From CAZYTX01 sp964650485 (GTDB lineage: Bacteria > RBG-13-61-14 > DATKZS01): a stretch of 64,000 bases of DNA. Below are positions 25,741-34,661 of the stretch, piece by piece. Both the position numbers and the translations under genes were made by a program. The notes under the pieces were generated by a model. That model ran no database searches. It was not told the origin of the DNA and saw only the letters and a program-made list of their open reading frames with translations. Positions within the stretch are counted from its first letter, which is position 1, and each line of letters opens with the position of its first letter. Location: NCBI GenBank assembly GCA_964650485.1, contig CAZYTX010000001.1, positions 62,001 through 126,000 of the forward strand, given 5' to 3'.

Positions 25741-28700
25741 TCTTGGCCCCGGCCGCGAAAAAGCCGCACAAGGCCGTGCTCCTGGCAGGCGCGGGCTATG
25801 GCGCTCTCAAGACCGCGGAGGACCTCTCCCATTCGGGCGTGCCCGTGGTATGGGCCACCAGGGCCCACCACTTCCTGGAGATGCCAGAGGGGACCGGAAG
25901 GTCCAATGAATGGCCCGACGATCTCAACTGGCAGTTCAGGCCGCTGTACCTCCGGGTCACCAGGCACCCCCTCGTCACTCCCCTGACAAGGGCCAGGATT
26001 GAATCCATTGAAAAAGACAAAAACGGATACAAGGTAAAGATACATCAGGACCCCCGCTACATTGACTACGATACCTGCACCGGATGCGGACGCTGCGCTG
26101 ATGTATGTCCCCTGAATAACACCAGGCGCCCTCCGCTTACCCGCACCCCCGACTACTGCCCCTCCAGGGCCCTGGAGCTGGATAAAAAGATGCTCCCCAC
26201 ATGCCGCACAAGCTGCCCGATGGGACTGAACGTACAGGCTTACATGGCCCTCACCGCGGCCGGCCGCTTCCAGGAGGCCATCGAGGTCATAAAGAAGGAC
26301 AACCCGCTTCCCGGTATCTGTGGCCGGGTGTGCCATCATCCCTGCGAGGAGCAGTGCAGGAGAGCGGAGCTGGACCAGGCCGTGGCAATAAGAGACATCA
26401 AGCGCTTCCTGGCCGACTGGGAGGTCGAGAACGGAAGCGCGGGGTTCAACACGGACCATGTTGTTCGCAGGAAAGAGAAGGTCGCCGTGATCGGTTCGGG
26501 GCCCGCGGGCCTCACCGCGGCCCATTACCTGAACCTTGCCGGGCTGGAGACCACGGTGTTCGAGGCACTGCCGGAGCCGGGGGGAATGCTCCGTGCAGGG
26601 ATTAACTCCTTCCGATTGCCCAGGAATGTGCTCGACGCCGAGATCAAGGCCATCATTGATGCCGGCGTAAGAATTGAAACAGGCCGGTTGATCTCCTCCA
26701 TAGATGAGCTTTTTGACCAGGGATCCAGAGCCGTGCTGCTTTGCACGGGGACCCACGAGGACCTGCGTCTCAATGTTCCGGGCGAGGAATTGCAGGGTGT
26801 GGCCCACTGTGTGGAATTCCTGAGAGGAGTGAACATGCAAGGCGAGGGAGAGGCGGGCCCCCGGACGGTCATCATAGGCGGGGGAAACTCGGCCATGGAC
26901 GCGGCCAGGACGGCGCTCAGGCTGGGCGCGGAAAAGGTCACGGTGCTGGCCGTGGAGAAGGAGCACGAGCTGCCCGCACATCCTCGCGAGGTGAAGGAGG
27001 CCCGGGAGGAGGGGGTCGAGTTCATGCTGGGGTTTGCACCCGCGGCCTTTCATGGCAAGGACAAGGTTGAAAGTATAGTTTTTCAGCCGGCTCACTGGGA
27101 ACTCTCGGGGGCCGGGCCGGCCAGGCTGGTGTTCGACCGGGATAAAACCGACCGGATCGAGGCCGACTTTGTGATCGTGTCCATAGGCCAGAGGCCCCAT
27201 CTCGCGCAGTGCGGGCTTAATCGGGAGGTGGAGACCGGACGCGGCGGCCGGCTGAAAGTGGACGAGAAGTGCACCACTTCGCGCGAACGCGTGTTCGCCG
27301 CGGGGGACGTGGTTACAGGGCCCGCCTCCGTGGTCGGCGCCATGGCCGAGGGCAGGAAAGCGGCCGAGAGGGTCATCGAGCACTTGACTGGCGAGCCGCC
27401 CCGGTTCACGGAGTCCGTTCCAGAGGACAGGGGAGTGGGGGATTACGTCGAGATTTCAGAGGACATCCTGCGCGAGCGAAGGCAGGAGATGGCGCAAAGG
27501 CAGCCAAGAGCGCGGCGTCGCGACTTCAACGAGGTGGACTACGGCTACACCGCCGAGCAGGCCATGGCGGAGGCCAAGAGATGCCTCCAGTGCGCCTCGT
27601 GCTGCGAATGCATGCTGTGCATGGACGAGTGCAAAGAGATAGGAGCCATTGACCACTTCAAGCAGCCGCAGACCATGGAGCTTTCGGCTCCCGCGATAGT
27701 GGTGGCAGAAGAAGACGAGATGCCGGATGGAAATCTCGCAAGCGAGGATAAAGTGTACTTTCTGGGGGACATGAAAAGCCAGACCGACCTCATGTCCGTG
27801 ATGGTCGCAGGAGCGGCCGTGGCCGGGAGCGCCCTTTCGGAATCCACACGGCTGAGGAAATCATCCGTAATCAAGACCGCCGCGGAAACCGATCTTGAAG
27901 AGGACATGCGGCTCGGCGTGTTCATATGCACGTGCAACCACACCATGGCCCCGGAGCACACCCTGGAGAAGGTCCGCGACCTTGCCGCCTCCGTCCCGGG
28001 TGTACGGCACAGCGAGCTGATCCTGTCAGCATGCCATCCTGACGGCGCCGCCAGGATAGCCGCGGCTTTCAAGCAAAACAAGCTCAACCGGGCACTGGTG
28101 GCATCCTGCGTGTGCTGCCCCCTGGAGTTCCACTGTATCTCCTGCAATGACCAGCGGTCCCGTGCCAAGATACATCTGTTCGACAAGCTGGGCATGGAAC
28201 GCAGCCGTTTTGAGATGATAAACATAAAATCGCACCTGCTGGTCGGGACCCGGACCGAAGAGGAGATAGTCGAGCGTGCCAGGGACATGATGAGGGCCGC
28301 GTTCCTCCGGGCACGACTCATGGGGGCACTGAGGACAGGGGTTACCGAGATAGGCAGGCGCATCCTGGTGCTGGGAGGGTCGGAGACCGGCATAAGCCTT
28401 TCAAGGAACCTGGCTTTGCAAGGGTTCCATGTAAGGCTCGTGCACAAATGCTGGACTAAAGGTTCGCAGATGCCGGAGGAGGTTAAAGAGCGGGCTGTGG
28501 ATCACGTGCCGGGCAAAACCGTCACCGAGCTCGAGGAGGCCGAGGTCGAGTCCATTAAAGGTCACGTGGGAGAGTTCATTGTCACCGCCAGGATTAATGA
28601 CTCCAGGAAGAGATGGAAGGCTGACATGGTCTGCCTGACCGACTTCAATCTTATCCCCCTTGCCATCCACGAGGACATGATGGGCCTCACAAAGCTCTAC

Positions 28701-29102
28701 CGCTACAACTTCTCCTTCTTCCATACACCCCAGGTGGGGCTCTACCGGGTGATGCCCAGGACACTCGACCGAGTAAGCCCCTCCCAGGCGGGCGCGGCAC
28801 TGGCGGCTGAGGTTGCCACCGCTGCAGCGGAGGCATTCCTCACCGACCACCAGCTAAGCCCCAGGGTTGACCCGGAAAGGTGCAGGGGCTGCGGGAGGTG
28901 CGCGGAGATATGCCCCTTCGACGCCATACACTTGGTCCCGGACGAGCAGGGAATATACACCGCGAAAACACTCCGCTACAACTGCGTGGGCTGCGGAGGG
29001 TGCGTGGGACGCTGCCCGGTGACAGCCATGGACATGCCCTATTACTCCAACCAGCTGCTGAAAGAGATCGTGGCAGACACCCTTGCCGGGGAGGGGCTCT
29101 GA
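25737..29102 (+). CDS. Multidomain Fe-S/FAD protein: GltD/NfnB-like core fused to HdrA-like segments
   Basis: 1121 residues from GTG 25737 (GTGA overlap with korC). Order: an N-terminal nucleotide-binding-like segment (VLLAGAGYGALKTAEDL); a 4Fe-4S site (CTGCGRCADVCP, about residue 115); a GltD/NfnB-type domain with CRTSCPMGLNVQAY, CGRVCHHPCEEQC, the FAD motif VIGSGPAGLTAAHYL (about 250) and the NAD(P)H motif IIGGGNSAMDAART (about 382); a Cys-rich segment (CLQCASCCECMLCMDEC, about 615); an HdrA-like domain from about 725 (GVFICTCNHT, SACHPDGA, SCVCCPLEFHC); a second Rossmann-like segment; and C-terminal CRGCGRCAEICP and CVGCGGCVGRCP. It probably connects NAD(P)H with the HdrABC/ferredoxin system. 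Confidence 0.85.
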   Translation: MILAPAAKKPHKAVLLAGAGYGALKTAEDLSHSGVPVVWATRAHHFLEMPEGTGRSNEWPDDLNWQFRPLYLRVTRHPLVTPLTRARIESIEKDKNGYKVKIHQDPRYIDYDTCTGCGRCADVCPLNNTRRPPLTRTPDYCPSRALELDKKMLPTCRTSCPMGLNVQAYMALTAAGRFQEAIEVIKKDNPLPGICGRVCHHPCEEQCRRAELDQAVAIRDIKRFLADWEVENGSAGFNTDHVVRRKEKVAVIGSGPAGLTAAHYLNLAGLETTVFEALPEPGGMLRAGINSFRLPRNVLDAEIKAIIDAGVRIETGRLISSIDELFDQGSRAVLLCTGTHEDLRLNVPGEELQGVAHCVEFLRGVNMQGEGEAGPRTVIIGGGNSAMDAARTALRLGAEKVTVLAVEKEHELPAHPREVKEAREEGVEFMLGFAPAAFHGKDKVESIVFQPAHWELSGAGPARLVFDRDKTDRIEADFVIVSIGQRPHLAQCGLNREVETGRGGRLKVDEKCTTSRERVFAAGDVVTGPASVVGAMAEGRKAAERVIEHLTGEPPRFTESVPEDRGVGDYVEISEDILRERRQEMAQRQPRARRRDFNEVDYGYTAEQAMAEAKRCLQCASCCECMLCMDECKEIGAIDHFKQPQTMELSAPAIVVAEEDEMPDGNLASEDKVYFLGDMKSQTDLMSVMVAGAAVAGSALSESTRLRKSSVIKTAAETDLEEDMRLGVFICTCNHTMAPEHTLEKVRDLAASVPGVRHSELILSACHPDGAARIAAAFKQNKLNRALVASCVCCPLEFHCISCNDQRSRAKIHLFDKLGMERSRFEMINIKSHLLVGTRTEEEIVERARDMMRAAFLRARLMGALRTGVTEIGRRILVLGGSETGISLSRNLALQGFHVRLVHKCWTKGSQMPEEVKERAVDHVPGKTVTELEEAEVESIKGHVGEFIVTARINDSRKRWKADMVCLTDFNLIPLAIHEDMMGLTKLYRYNFSFFHTPQVGLYRVMPRTLDRVSPSQAGAALAAEVATAAAEAFLTDHQLSPRVDPERCRGCGRCAEICPFDAIHLVPDEQGIYTAKTLRYNCVGCGGCVGRCPVTAMDMPYYSNQLLKEIVADTLAGEGL

Positions 29103-29103
29103 C

Positions 29104-29529
29104 ATGTATAAGCCGAAAATCCTGGGCATCTGCTGCAACTGGGCGCCGTATGCCTGCTACAGCGCCGCGGGCATGGAGGGGCTGCCCATGCCCCCGAACT
29201 TCAAGCTGATCCGGGTGATGTGCATCGGCAGAATCAACCAGGCGCTCATCCTCAGGGCATTCGAGTACGGCGCAGACGGGGTGATACTGCTCGAGTGCAA
29301 GGACGAGGACTGCCGGTACGGGCCCGGACCGGAGATGGGACACACCAATGTAAGCAGGGTGCGACAGATACTGCACCTCATAGGAATAGGGCAGCGCCGG
29401 CTGGTGGAGAAGAGCTTTGCGGCCCATGAGAAGCGCGAGTTCGTGGAACAGGTGTGGGAGTTCGCCCGGGAGATCGAGTCCATGGGACAAAACCCGGCAA
29501 AGCCCAGGCAAGTGAGGCAAGCCTCGTGA
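29104..29529 (+). CDS. MvhD-like hydrogenase iron-sulfur subunit
   Basis: 141 residues from ATG 29104, one base after the preceding stop. MvhD/FlpD family: CCNWAPYACYSAAG, RVMCIGRINQALILRAFEYGADG and ECKDEDCRYG. In methanogens MvhD carries a 2Fe-2S cluster and links the electron-donating hydrogenase to HdrA. The usual C-N-W-C-S motif is altered to CCNWAPYAC, so the cluster ligands may differ. A second MvhD domain is fused to HdrA at the end of this operon. The stop overlaps the next start (GTGA). Confidence 0.85.
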   Translation: MYKPKILGICCNWAPYACYSAAGMEGLPMPPNFKLIRVMCIGRINQALILRAFEYGADGVILLECKDEDCRYGPGPEMGHTNVSRVRQILHLIGIGQRRLVEKSFAAHEKREFVEQVWEFAREIESMGQNPAKPRQVRQAS

Positions 29530-30725
29530 ACCTCTTCGATCCCAGGATAGACAAGATCATAAAGGACAGGTCGCTTTATTTGTGCCTGGAGTGCGGCAAG
29601 TGCTCGTCATCCTGCCCCCGCCTGCTAACCGGCAAGGAGTACTCGCCCAGGTTGGTGGCCCACAAGCTCATCGCCGAGAGGGACGACCAGGCCTTCATAG
29701 AGAACTCGGTGTGGGAGTGCCTGACCTGCGGGCTTTGCGAGGAGCGCTGTCCCTCCGGGGTCGAGTTCTCCAGGTTCATACTGGAGATGCGGACCCTGCT
29801 GGCCGCGGAAAAGGGGCTTATAGGTTACAGGGCACACGACGGCGCCCTGCACTCGTGGATGAGGATGATGACCTCGCCTGACCTCGAACAGAACCGGCTC
29901 GATTGGGTGGGAGAAGACTTGAAGGTGAAAAAAGAGGGGCCGGTGGCCTACTTCGTGGGATGCGCCCCCTACTTTGACGTTTTCTTCGCAGGCATTGATG
30001 TGGACACCCTCGCAATTGCAAGAGACAGCATAAGGCTCCTGAACTTCCTGGAGATCGAGCCGGTGCTATCGCCCAACGAGAGGTGCTGCGGCCACGACCT
30101 GTTGTGGACCGGCGACCGTGAGAACTTCGAGACCCTCTGCCGCCTGAACTACGATGACCTGAAGCAAAGAGGTGTGGAGGAGGTGGTGGTATCCTGCCCC
30201 GAGTGCTTCCAGGTGTTCTCGGAGTACATGCCCGAGACCGTCCCCGGCTACGACCTCAAGGTGACCTTGCTCATGGACCTCTTGGAACAGGAGGTCCACA
30301 AAGGGGGGAAGTCCTTTACTCCCATGAAGCGCAACGTCACCTATCATGACCCCTGCCGGCTGGCGAGGTTCTCGGGCCGGGTACAAGAGCCCAGGGACCT
30401 CTTGTCCCTGATCCCCGGTCTGAAGCTACGTGAGATGGAGAGTTCAGGCCGGAGCGCGCTCTGCTGCGGGAACAGCGGCTTTATTAACTGCGACGCATAC
30501 TCCAAGCGCATCCAGGTGGAGAGGCTCCGCCAGGCAAGGACAACACGAGCCGACCTCATGATAACCTCGTGCCCCAAGTGCATGATCCACCTTACCTGCG
30601 CCATGCGCGATCCCATAAGACGCGGCTCCCTGCACATGGAGATCAGGGACCTGGTCTCAGTCCTGGCCGACCGGATCGAGTATTCGGAAGAAGCCCACGC
30701 CGCGGTGGGGGCCGTAAGAACATAA
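29526..30725 (+). CDS. hdrD: Fused HdrC-HdrB type heterodisulfide reductase subunit
   Basis: 399 residues from GTG 29526 (overlap with the mvhD stop). The N-terminal HdrC-like part has two 4Fe-4S motifs (CLECGKCSSSCP, CLTCGLCEERCP). The rest is HdrB-like with two CCG domains: a first C...CCGHDLL...CPEC set and a second DPCRLAR...CCGNSGF...CPKC set, the ligands of noncubane clusters. In methanogens this module reduces the CoM-S-S-CoB disulfide; in bacteria the acceptor is unknown and may be a thiol/disulfide or another low-potential partner. It overlaps mvhD upstream and hdrA follows 9 bases later. Confidence 0.85.
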   Translation: MNLFDPRIDKIIKDRSLYLCLECGKCSSSCPRLLTGKEYSPRLVAHKLIAERDDQAFIENSVWECLTCGLCEERCPSGVEFSRFILEMRTLLAAEKGLIGYRAHDGALHSWMRMMTSPDLEQNRLDWVGEDLKVKKEGPVAYFVGCAPYFDVFFAGIDVDTLAIARDSIRLLNFLEIEPVLSPNERCCGHDLLWTGDRENFETLCRLNYDDLKQRGVEEVVVSCPECFQVFSEYMPETVPGYDLKVTLLMDLLEQEVHKGGKSFTPMKRNVTYHDPCRLARFSGRVQEPRDLLSLIPGLKLREMESSGRSALCCGNSGFINCDAYSKRIQVERLRQARTTRADLMITSCPKCMIHLTCAMRDPIRRGSLHMEIRDLVSVLADRIEYSEEAHAAVGAVRT

Positions 30726-30734
30726 GGAGCGAGA

Positions 30735-33197
30735 ATGAAAGATCAAACCACAAACGATGAAGCAAGGATCGGGGTGTACGTCTGCCACTGCGGCTTGAAC
30801 ATCGCCGGCGTGGTGGACTGCGCCGCGGTGGCCGGGTACGCCCAGGGACTCCCGGGGGTGGCGGTCTCGCGCCATGAAGGCTACATGTGCTCGCAACCGG
30901 GCCAGGCCCTTATAAAGGAGGACATCTCCGAGCAGGGCATAAACAGGGTGGTGGTGGCCTGTTGCACGCCCCGCCTGCACGAGCCCACCTTCCGCCAGTG
31001 CCTTGACGAGGCCGGCCTGAACAAGTACCTGCTGGAGATTGCAAACCTGCGCGAGCAGTGTTCCTGGGTGCACGCACACGACAAACAGGGGGCCACAAAA
31101 AAGGCCAAGGACCTGGTCCGCATGGCAGTGGCCCGATCGAGGCTCCTGTCAGCAAGGGAAGAGGTCGAGGTCCCCGTAAAGAAGTCCACCATGGTGGTCG
31201 GCGGAGGGGTGGCGGGAATTCAAGCGGCGCTGGACTTGGCGGACTCTGGCTACCAGGTGGTGATGGTGGAAAAACAGCCCAGCATAGGAGGGATCATGGC
31301 CAGGTTGGATAAAACCTTTCCAACCATGGACTGCTCCATATGAATACTCGGGCCGAAAATGGCTGATGCCGGTCGGCATCCAAACATAACGCTCCTCGCG
31401 CTCAGCGAGATGAAATCAATCACCGGACACATAGGAAACTTCCAGGTCAAGGTGAGGAAGAAGTCCAGGTACGTGATCGAAGAAGAATGCACAGCATGCG
31501 GAGACTGCGTGGAGGTGTGCCCGGTGGTGGTGCCCGACGAGTTCAACATGGGGCTGAGCTCGCGCCGCGCCATTTACTCGCCCTTTCCACAGGCCGTGCC
31601 CTCGGCATACGTGGTGGACATAGACCAGTGCCTGGGACACAACCCCATCATCTGCGGCAAGTGCGTGGAGAAGTGCGAGAAGAACTGCATAGACTTCAAC
31701 ATGAGCGACCAGGAGCTAAGCTTTGACGTGGGCACCATCGTGGTGGCCACCGGCATGGAGACCTATGACCCCACTGTGCTCGATGAGTACGGTTACACCC
31801 GCTACGAGAACGTGCTCACCTCCATCGAGTTCGAGCGGCTGATCAACTCCGGAGGACCCACCCAGGGAGAGGTGATAAGGCTCACCGACCGGGAGCCCCC
31901 CCGCTCGGTGGCATTCATCCAGTGCGTGGGCTCGCGCTCGCAGAGTCGCGGCAAGCCCTACTGCTCCAACATCTGCTGCATGAACACGGTAAAGAGCACC
32001 CTTATGCTCAAGGAACACTACCCGGATATAGAAGTAAAGGTGTTCTACATTGACATCCGGGCCTTCGGCAAGGGATTCGAGGACCTGTTTATGCGCAGCA
32101 AGAGCCAAGGGGTGCGCTACATACGCGGCCTGCCCGGCTCGATAAAGGAGGACAAGAAAACCAGGAGCCTTACGCTCACCGTGGAGAACACGGCCACCAA
32201 CCAGCTAGAGCGGCACCAGGCCGACATGGTGGTGCTGGCAATAGGCGTGCACCCGCCCGAGGACATGGACAAGATACAGGAGATGATGGCCCTGCAGAAG
32301 ACATCGGACGGCTTCTACATGGAGGCGCACCCCAAGCTGCAGCCGGTGGACTCGGCCAGCCGGGGAATCTTCTTTGCCGGGTGTGCGGAGGGGCCCAAAG
32401 ACATAAAGGAGTCCGTGACACAGGCATCCGCGGCAGCGGCCCGGGCCATGCGACTCATGAACCCGGGAAAGCTGAAGGTCGAGGCCATCACCGCGGAAGT
32501 GGACCCGGAAAAATGCACCGCCTGCGGAGTGTGCGCAAGGGTGTGCCCATACAACGCCATCGAGGTGGACGCCCGGGCAAAGAGGCCCGCGCAAGTCACC
32601 ACTGCGGCATGCGCCGGGTGCGGAACATGCGCCGCCTCCTGCACCGAGGACGCCATCCACATGCACCACTTCACCGACTCTCAGATCGAGGCGCAAATTG
32701 ACACCATCCTGGAGCACGAGCCCATGGAGAGGATAGTGGTGTTCGCCTGCAACTGGTGCAGCTATGCCGGCGCCGACTTTGCCGGGGTGTCAAGGCTCGA
32801 GTACCCGCCAAACGCCCGCCTGATAAGGACCATGTGCTCGGGCAGGGTGAGCGAGAAGTTCGTGTGGCGCGCCTTTGAGAGGGGGGCCCCCGTGGTCCTG
32901 GTCTCCGGATGTCACATCGGAGACTGCCACTACATTGACGCAAACCACTGGACTGAGAGGCGCATAAAGAAGATGTGGCGCAAGATGGAGAGGCTGGGCA
33001 TCCGCCCCGGGCGCCTGGGTCTCGAGTGGGTCAGCGCGGCCGAGGGCGTGCGCTTCAAGCAGGTGATGGAGAAGATGGAGGAGCTTCGAGCGTCGGTTAC
33101 GCCCGAAGAGGTACGCGAGACACAGGAGATACTCCTAAGAGAAAAAGATAAAAAACAGGGCAAAAAACAGGCTGAAACCGCTACCCAGGCATCTTGA
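30735..33197 (+). CDS. hdrA: HdrA-MvhD fusion with in-frame TGA (predicted selenocysteine)
   Basis: 820 residues if TGA 31341-31343 is read as selenocysteine (codon 203); both halves are in the same frame. AAGGAGCG precedes ATG 30735. Order: N-terminal HdrA domain (YVCHCGLNIAG, VACCTPRLHE); FAD site VVGGGVAGIQAALDLAD; then MDCSI-TGA-ILGPKMADAGRHPNI, where family members have Cys; ferredoxin-like clusters (CTACGDCVEVCP, CGKCVEKCEKNC); C-terminal CTACGVCARVCP and CAGCGTCAASC; and a fused MvhD domain (CNWCSYAGADFAGVSRLEYPP, GCHIGDCHY). HdrA is the flavin subunit that bifurcates electrons. HdrA selenoproteins are known in methanogens and some Desulfobacterota. A standard gene caller would split this into two genes. 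Confidence 0.88.
31341..31380 (+). promoter_or_regulatory. Selenocysteine TGA codon with bacterial SECIS-like hairpin
   Basis: After TGA (31341-31343), GATGCC (31365-31370) and GGCATC (31375-31380) form a perfect 6-bp stem with loop GGTC. The loop starts 28 bases after the codon, within the distance known for bacterial SECIS elements, and a GGU-type apical loop is the SelB recognition feature of the E. coli fdhF element. The stem is coding sequence at the same time. Confidence 0.75.
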
Positions 33198-33287
33198 AAA
33201 CCCCCAACGATAGCATCCCCGGGCCTGACATGATTATGCTTGACAGGCCGCGTGCCAATGAAAAGACGGATGTTCTTTTGACGTGCA

Positions 33288-33734
33288 TCACCGCTCGTAA
33301 GTCCCCACAAGCTCGCCCTCGTCCAGCACGTGGCCGTCAATGGCTTTCAATACATCGTTCTTGCCGGCACCCGGCCCGAGGTCCACGGGCTTGTCCAGCG
33401 CGTATAGCTTTATGTGATAGTGGTGCACCCCGTGGCCCGGAGGGGGCATGGGCCCCTTGTAGCCTTTTGTGCCGAAGTTGTTCTCCCCCTCGACCGCGCC
33501 CCCAGAGCCTCCTTCAGGCAGGGAGCTTACATCCGGTGGTATCTTGTAGAGCACCCAGTGCACAAAGGGCTCGGCCATGGGCGCGTCCGGGTCGTCGCAG
33601 ATGAGCGCGAGCTCCTTTGTGCCCTCCGGCGCCCCCTCCCAGGACAGGGGCGGGGAGACGTCCTCCCCTTCGCCGGTATGCTTCTTCGGTATCTTTGCCT
33701 TGTTCTCGAATGCAGCGCTCGTCACCTTGATCAT
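33288..33734 (-). CDS. YbhB/YbcL family (PEBP) protein
   Basis: 148 residues. Phosphatidylethanolamine-binding-protein family, bacterial YbhB/YbcL branch: SAAFENKAKIPKKHTGEGED at the start, ICDDPDAP with the ligand-pocket acidic residues, and HWVLYKIP. Members bind small anions or phospholipid head groups; the physiological role in bacteria is unclear. No signal peptide, so cytoplasmic. Its start overlaps the stop of the DUF72 gene (ATGA), indicating a two-gene operon, convergent with hdrA. Confidence 0.9.
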   Translation of the reverse strand: MIKVTSAAFENKAKIPKKHTGEGEDVSPPLSWEGAPEGTKELALICDDPDAPMAEPFVHWVLYKIPPDVSSLPEGGSGGAVEGENNFGTKGYKGPMPPPGHGVHHYHIKLYALDKPVDLGPGAGKNDVLKAIDGHVLDEGELVGTYER

Positions 33735-34474
33735 TTTCCCTCCTCCTTTTTTATGGTCTTTTCCTGGAGCGCGTAAGCGTTCTGGGCAGCGTAGCCGTTC
33801 TCGTCGTTGTCAAAGAAGCAGTACACGTCCAGACCCTGCTTGCGCCACTGTTCAAAGTGTCTGGCCCAGCGCGAGAGCGTCTGCGGCTTGTACTTTCCCT
33901 GGTAGGCCCCGCCCGGGCCGTGGAGCCTTATGTATACGAAGTCCGCGGTCACCTTGCTTTTGCTCTCGCGCCCTTCGAGGTGATATATGCACCACGCCGC
34001 TCCGTGATTTTCCAGGACCTCGTAAGCCTCGTCGTTCTCCCAGCTAAAGTCGCGGAACTCGAAGGCGTAGCGGCGCCCCTGCGGGAGGGACCCCAGGAAG
34101 CTCGCAAGCCTCTCCCTGTTGAAACGGAACCTGGGCGGGAGCTGGAAAAGCACGGGCCCCAGCTTGCCCCCCAGCGCCTCGATCCGCTCGAACAGCTTTG
34201 GCGTGGACTTCGACGGGTCTTTCATCTTCTTCATGTGGGTTATGTAGCGGCTGGCCTTGACCGCGAAGGTGAAGTCCTTTGGCACGGTATCGCGCCAGCT
34301 CGCAAGGGTGCTCTCAGCGGGGAGCTGATAGAATGAGTTGTTTATCTCCGCGCTCTTGAACAGGCCGGCGTAATAAGCAAGGAATTCCTTCTTGGGAACA
34401 TCCTTCGGGTAAAAGGTCCCGCTCCAATGATCGTAGTGCCACCCTGAAGTGCCTATGAACAGCTTCCCCTTCAT
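33731..34474 (-). CDS. DUF72 (YecE-like) protein
   Basis: 247 residues. TIM-barrel DUF72 family: FIGTSGWHYDHWSGTFYP at the start, EINNSFYQLP, FAVKASRYITH, LGPVLFQLPP, FEFRDFSW and VYIRLHGPGG, in the family order. The length is normal. The molecular function of DUF72 is not established. It is followed by the PEBP gene in the same operon. A second DUF72 copy, truncated and fused to other sequence, lies at 37418. Confidence 0.92.
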   Translation of the reverse strand: MKGKLFIGTSGWHYDHWSGTFYPKDVPKKEFLAYYAGLFKSAEINNSFYQLPAESTLASWRDTVPKDFTFAVKASRYITHMKKMKDPSKSTPKLFERIEALGGKLGPVLFQLPPRFRFNRERLASFLGSLPQGRRYAFEFRDFSWENDEAYEVLENHGAAWCIYHLEGRESKSKVTADFVYIRLHGPGGAYQGKYKPQTLSRWARHFEQWRKQGLDVYCFFDNDENGYAAQNAYALQEKTIKKEEGK

Positions 34475-34661
34475 ACCATTTTTAAAATTTTATTATGATT
34501 TGATCGTTGTCAAGAACCGCACAAGCTCGCATAAAAATTTCACGTCTCCTGAATGTCTCTAGCTTTACCGACATTTACGATTCTGCTATATTGTGTAAGA
34601 GCTCGTGCAGGACCTGTACGACGGAAACTTGTGGATCAAAAAGGTAATCCATGGGAAAGAC

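Noticed and set aside
25635..27383. 582-codon minus-strand frame opposite korC and the fusion protein
   Set aside because: It is antisense to clear Fe-S and FAD motifs, has no recognisable domain and would conflict with the overlapping operon structure.
33198..33287. GGCCTG...CAGGCC stem after hdrA as a terminator
   Set aside because: Only 6 bp with a 16-base loop and no T-run; not convincing.
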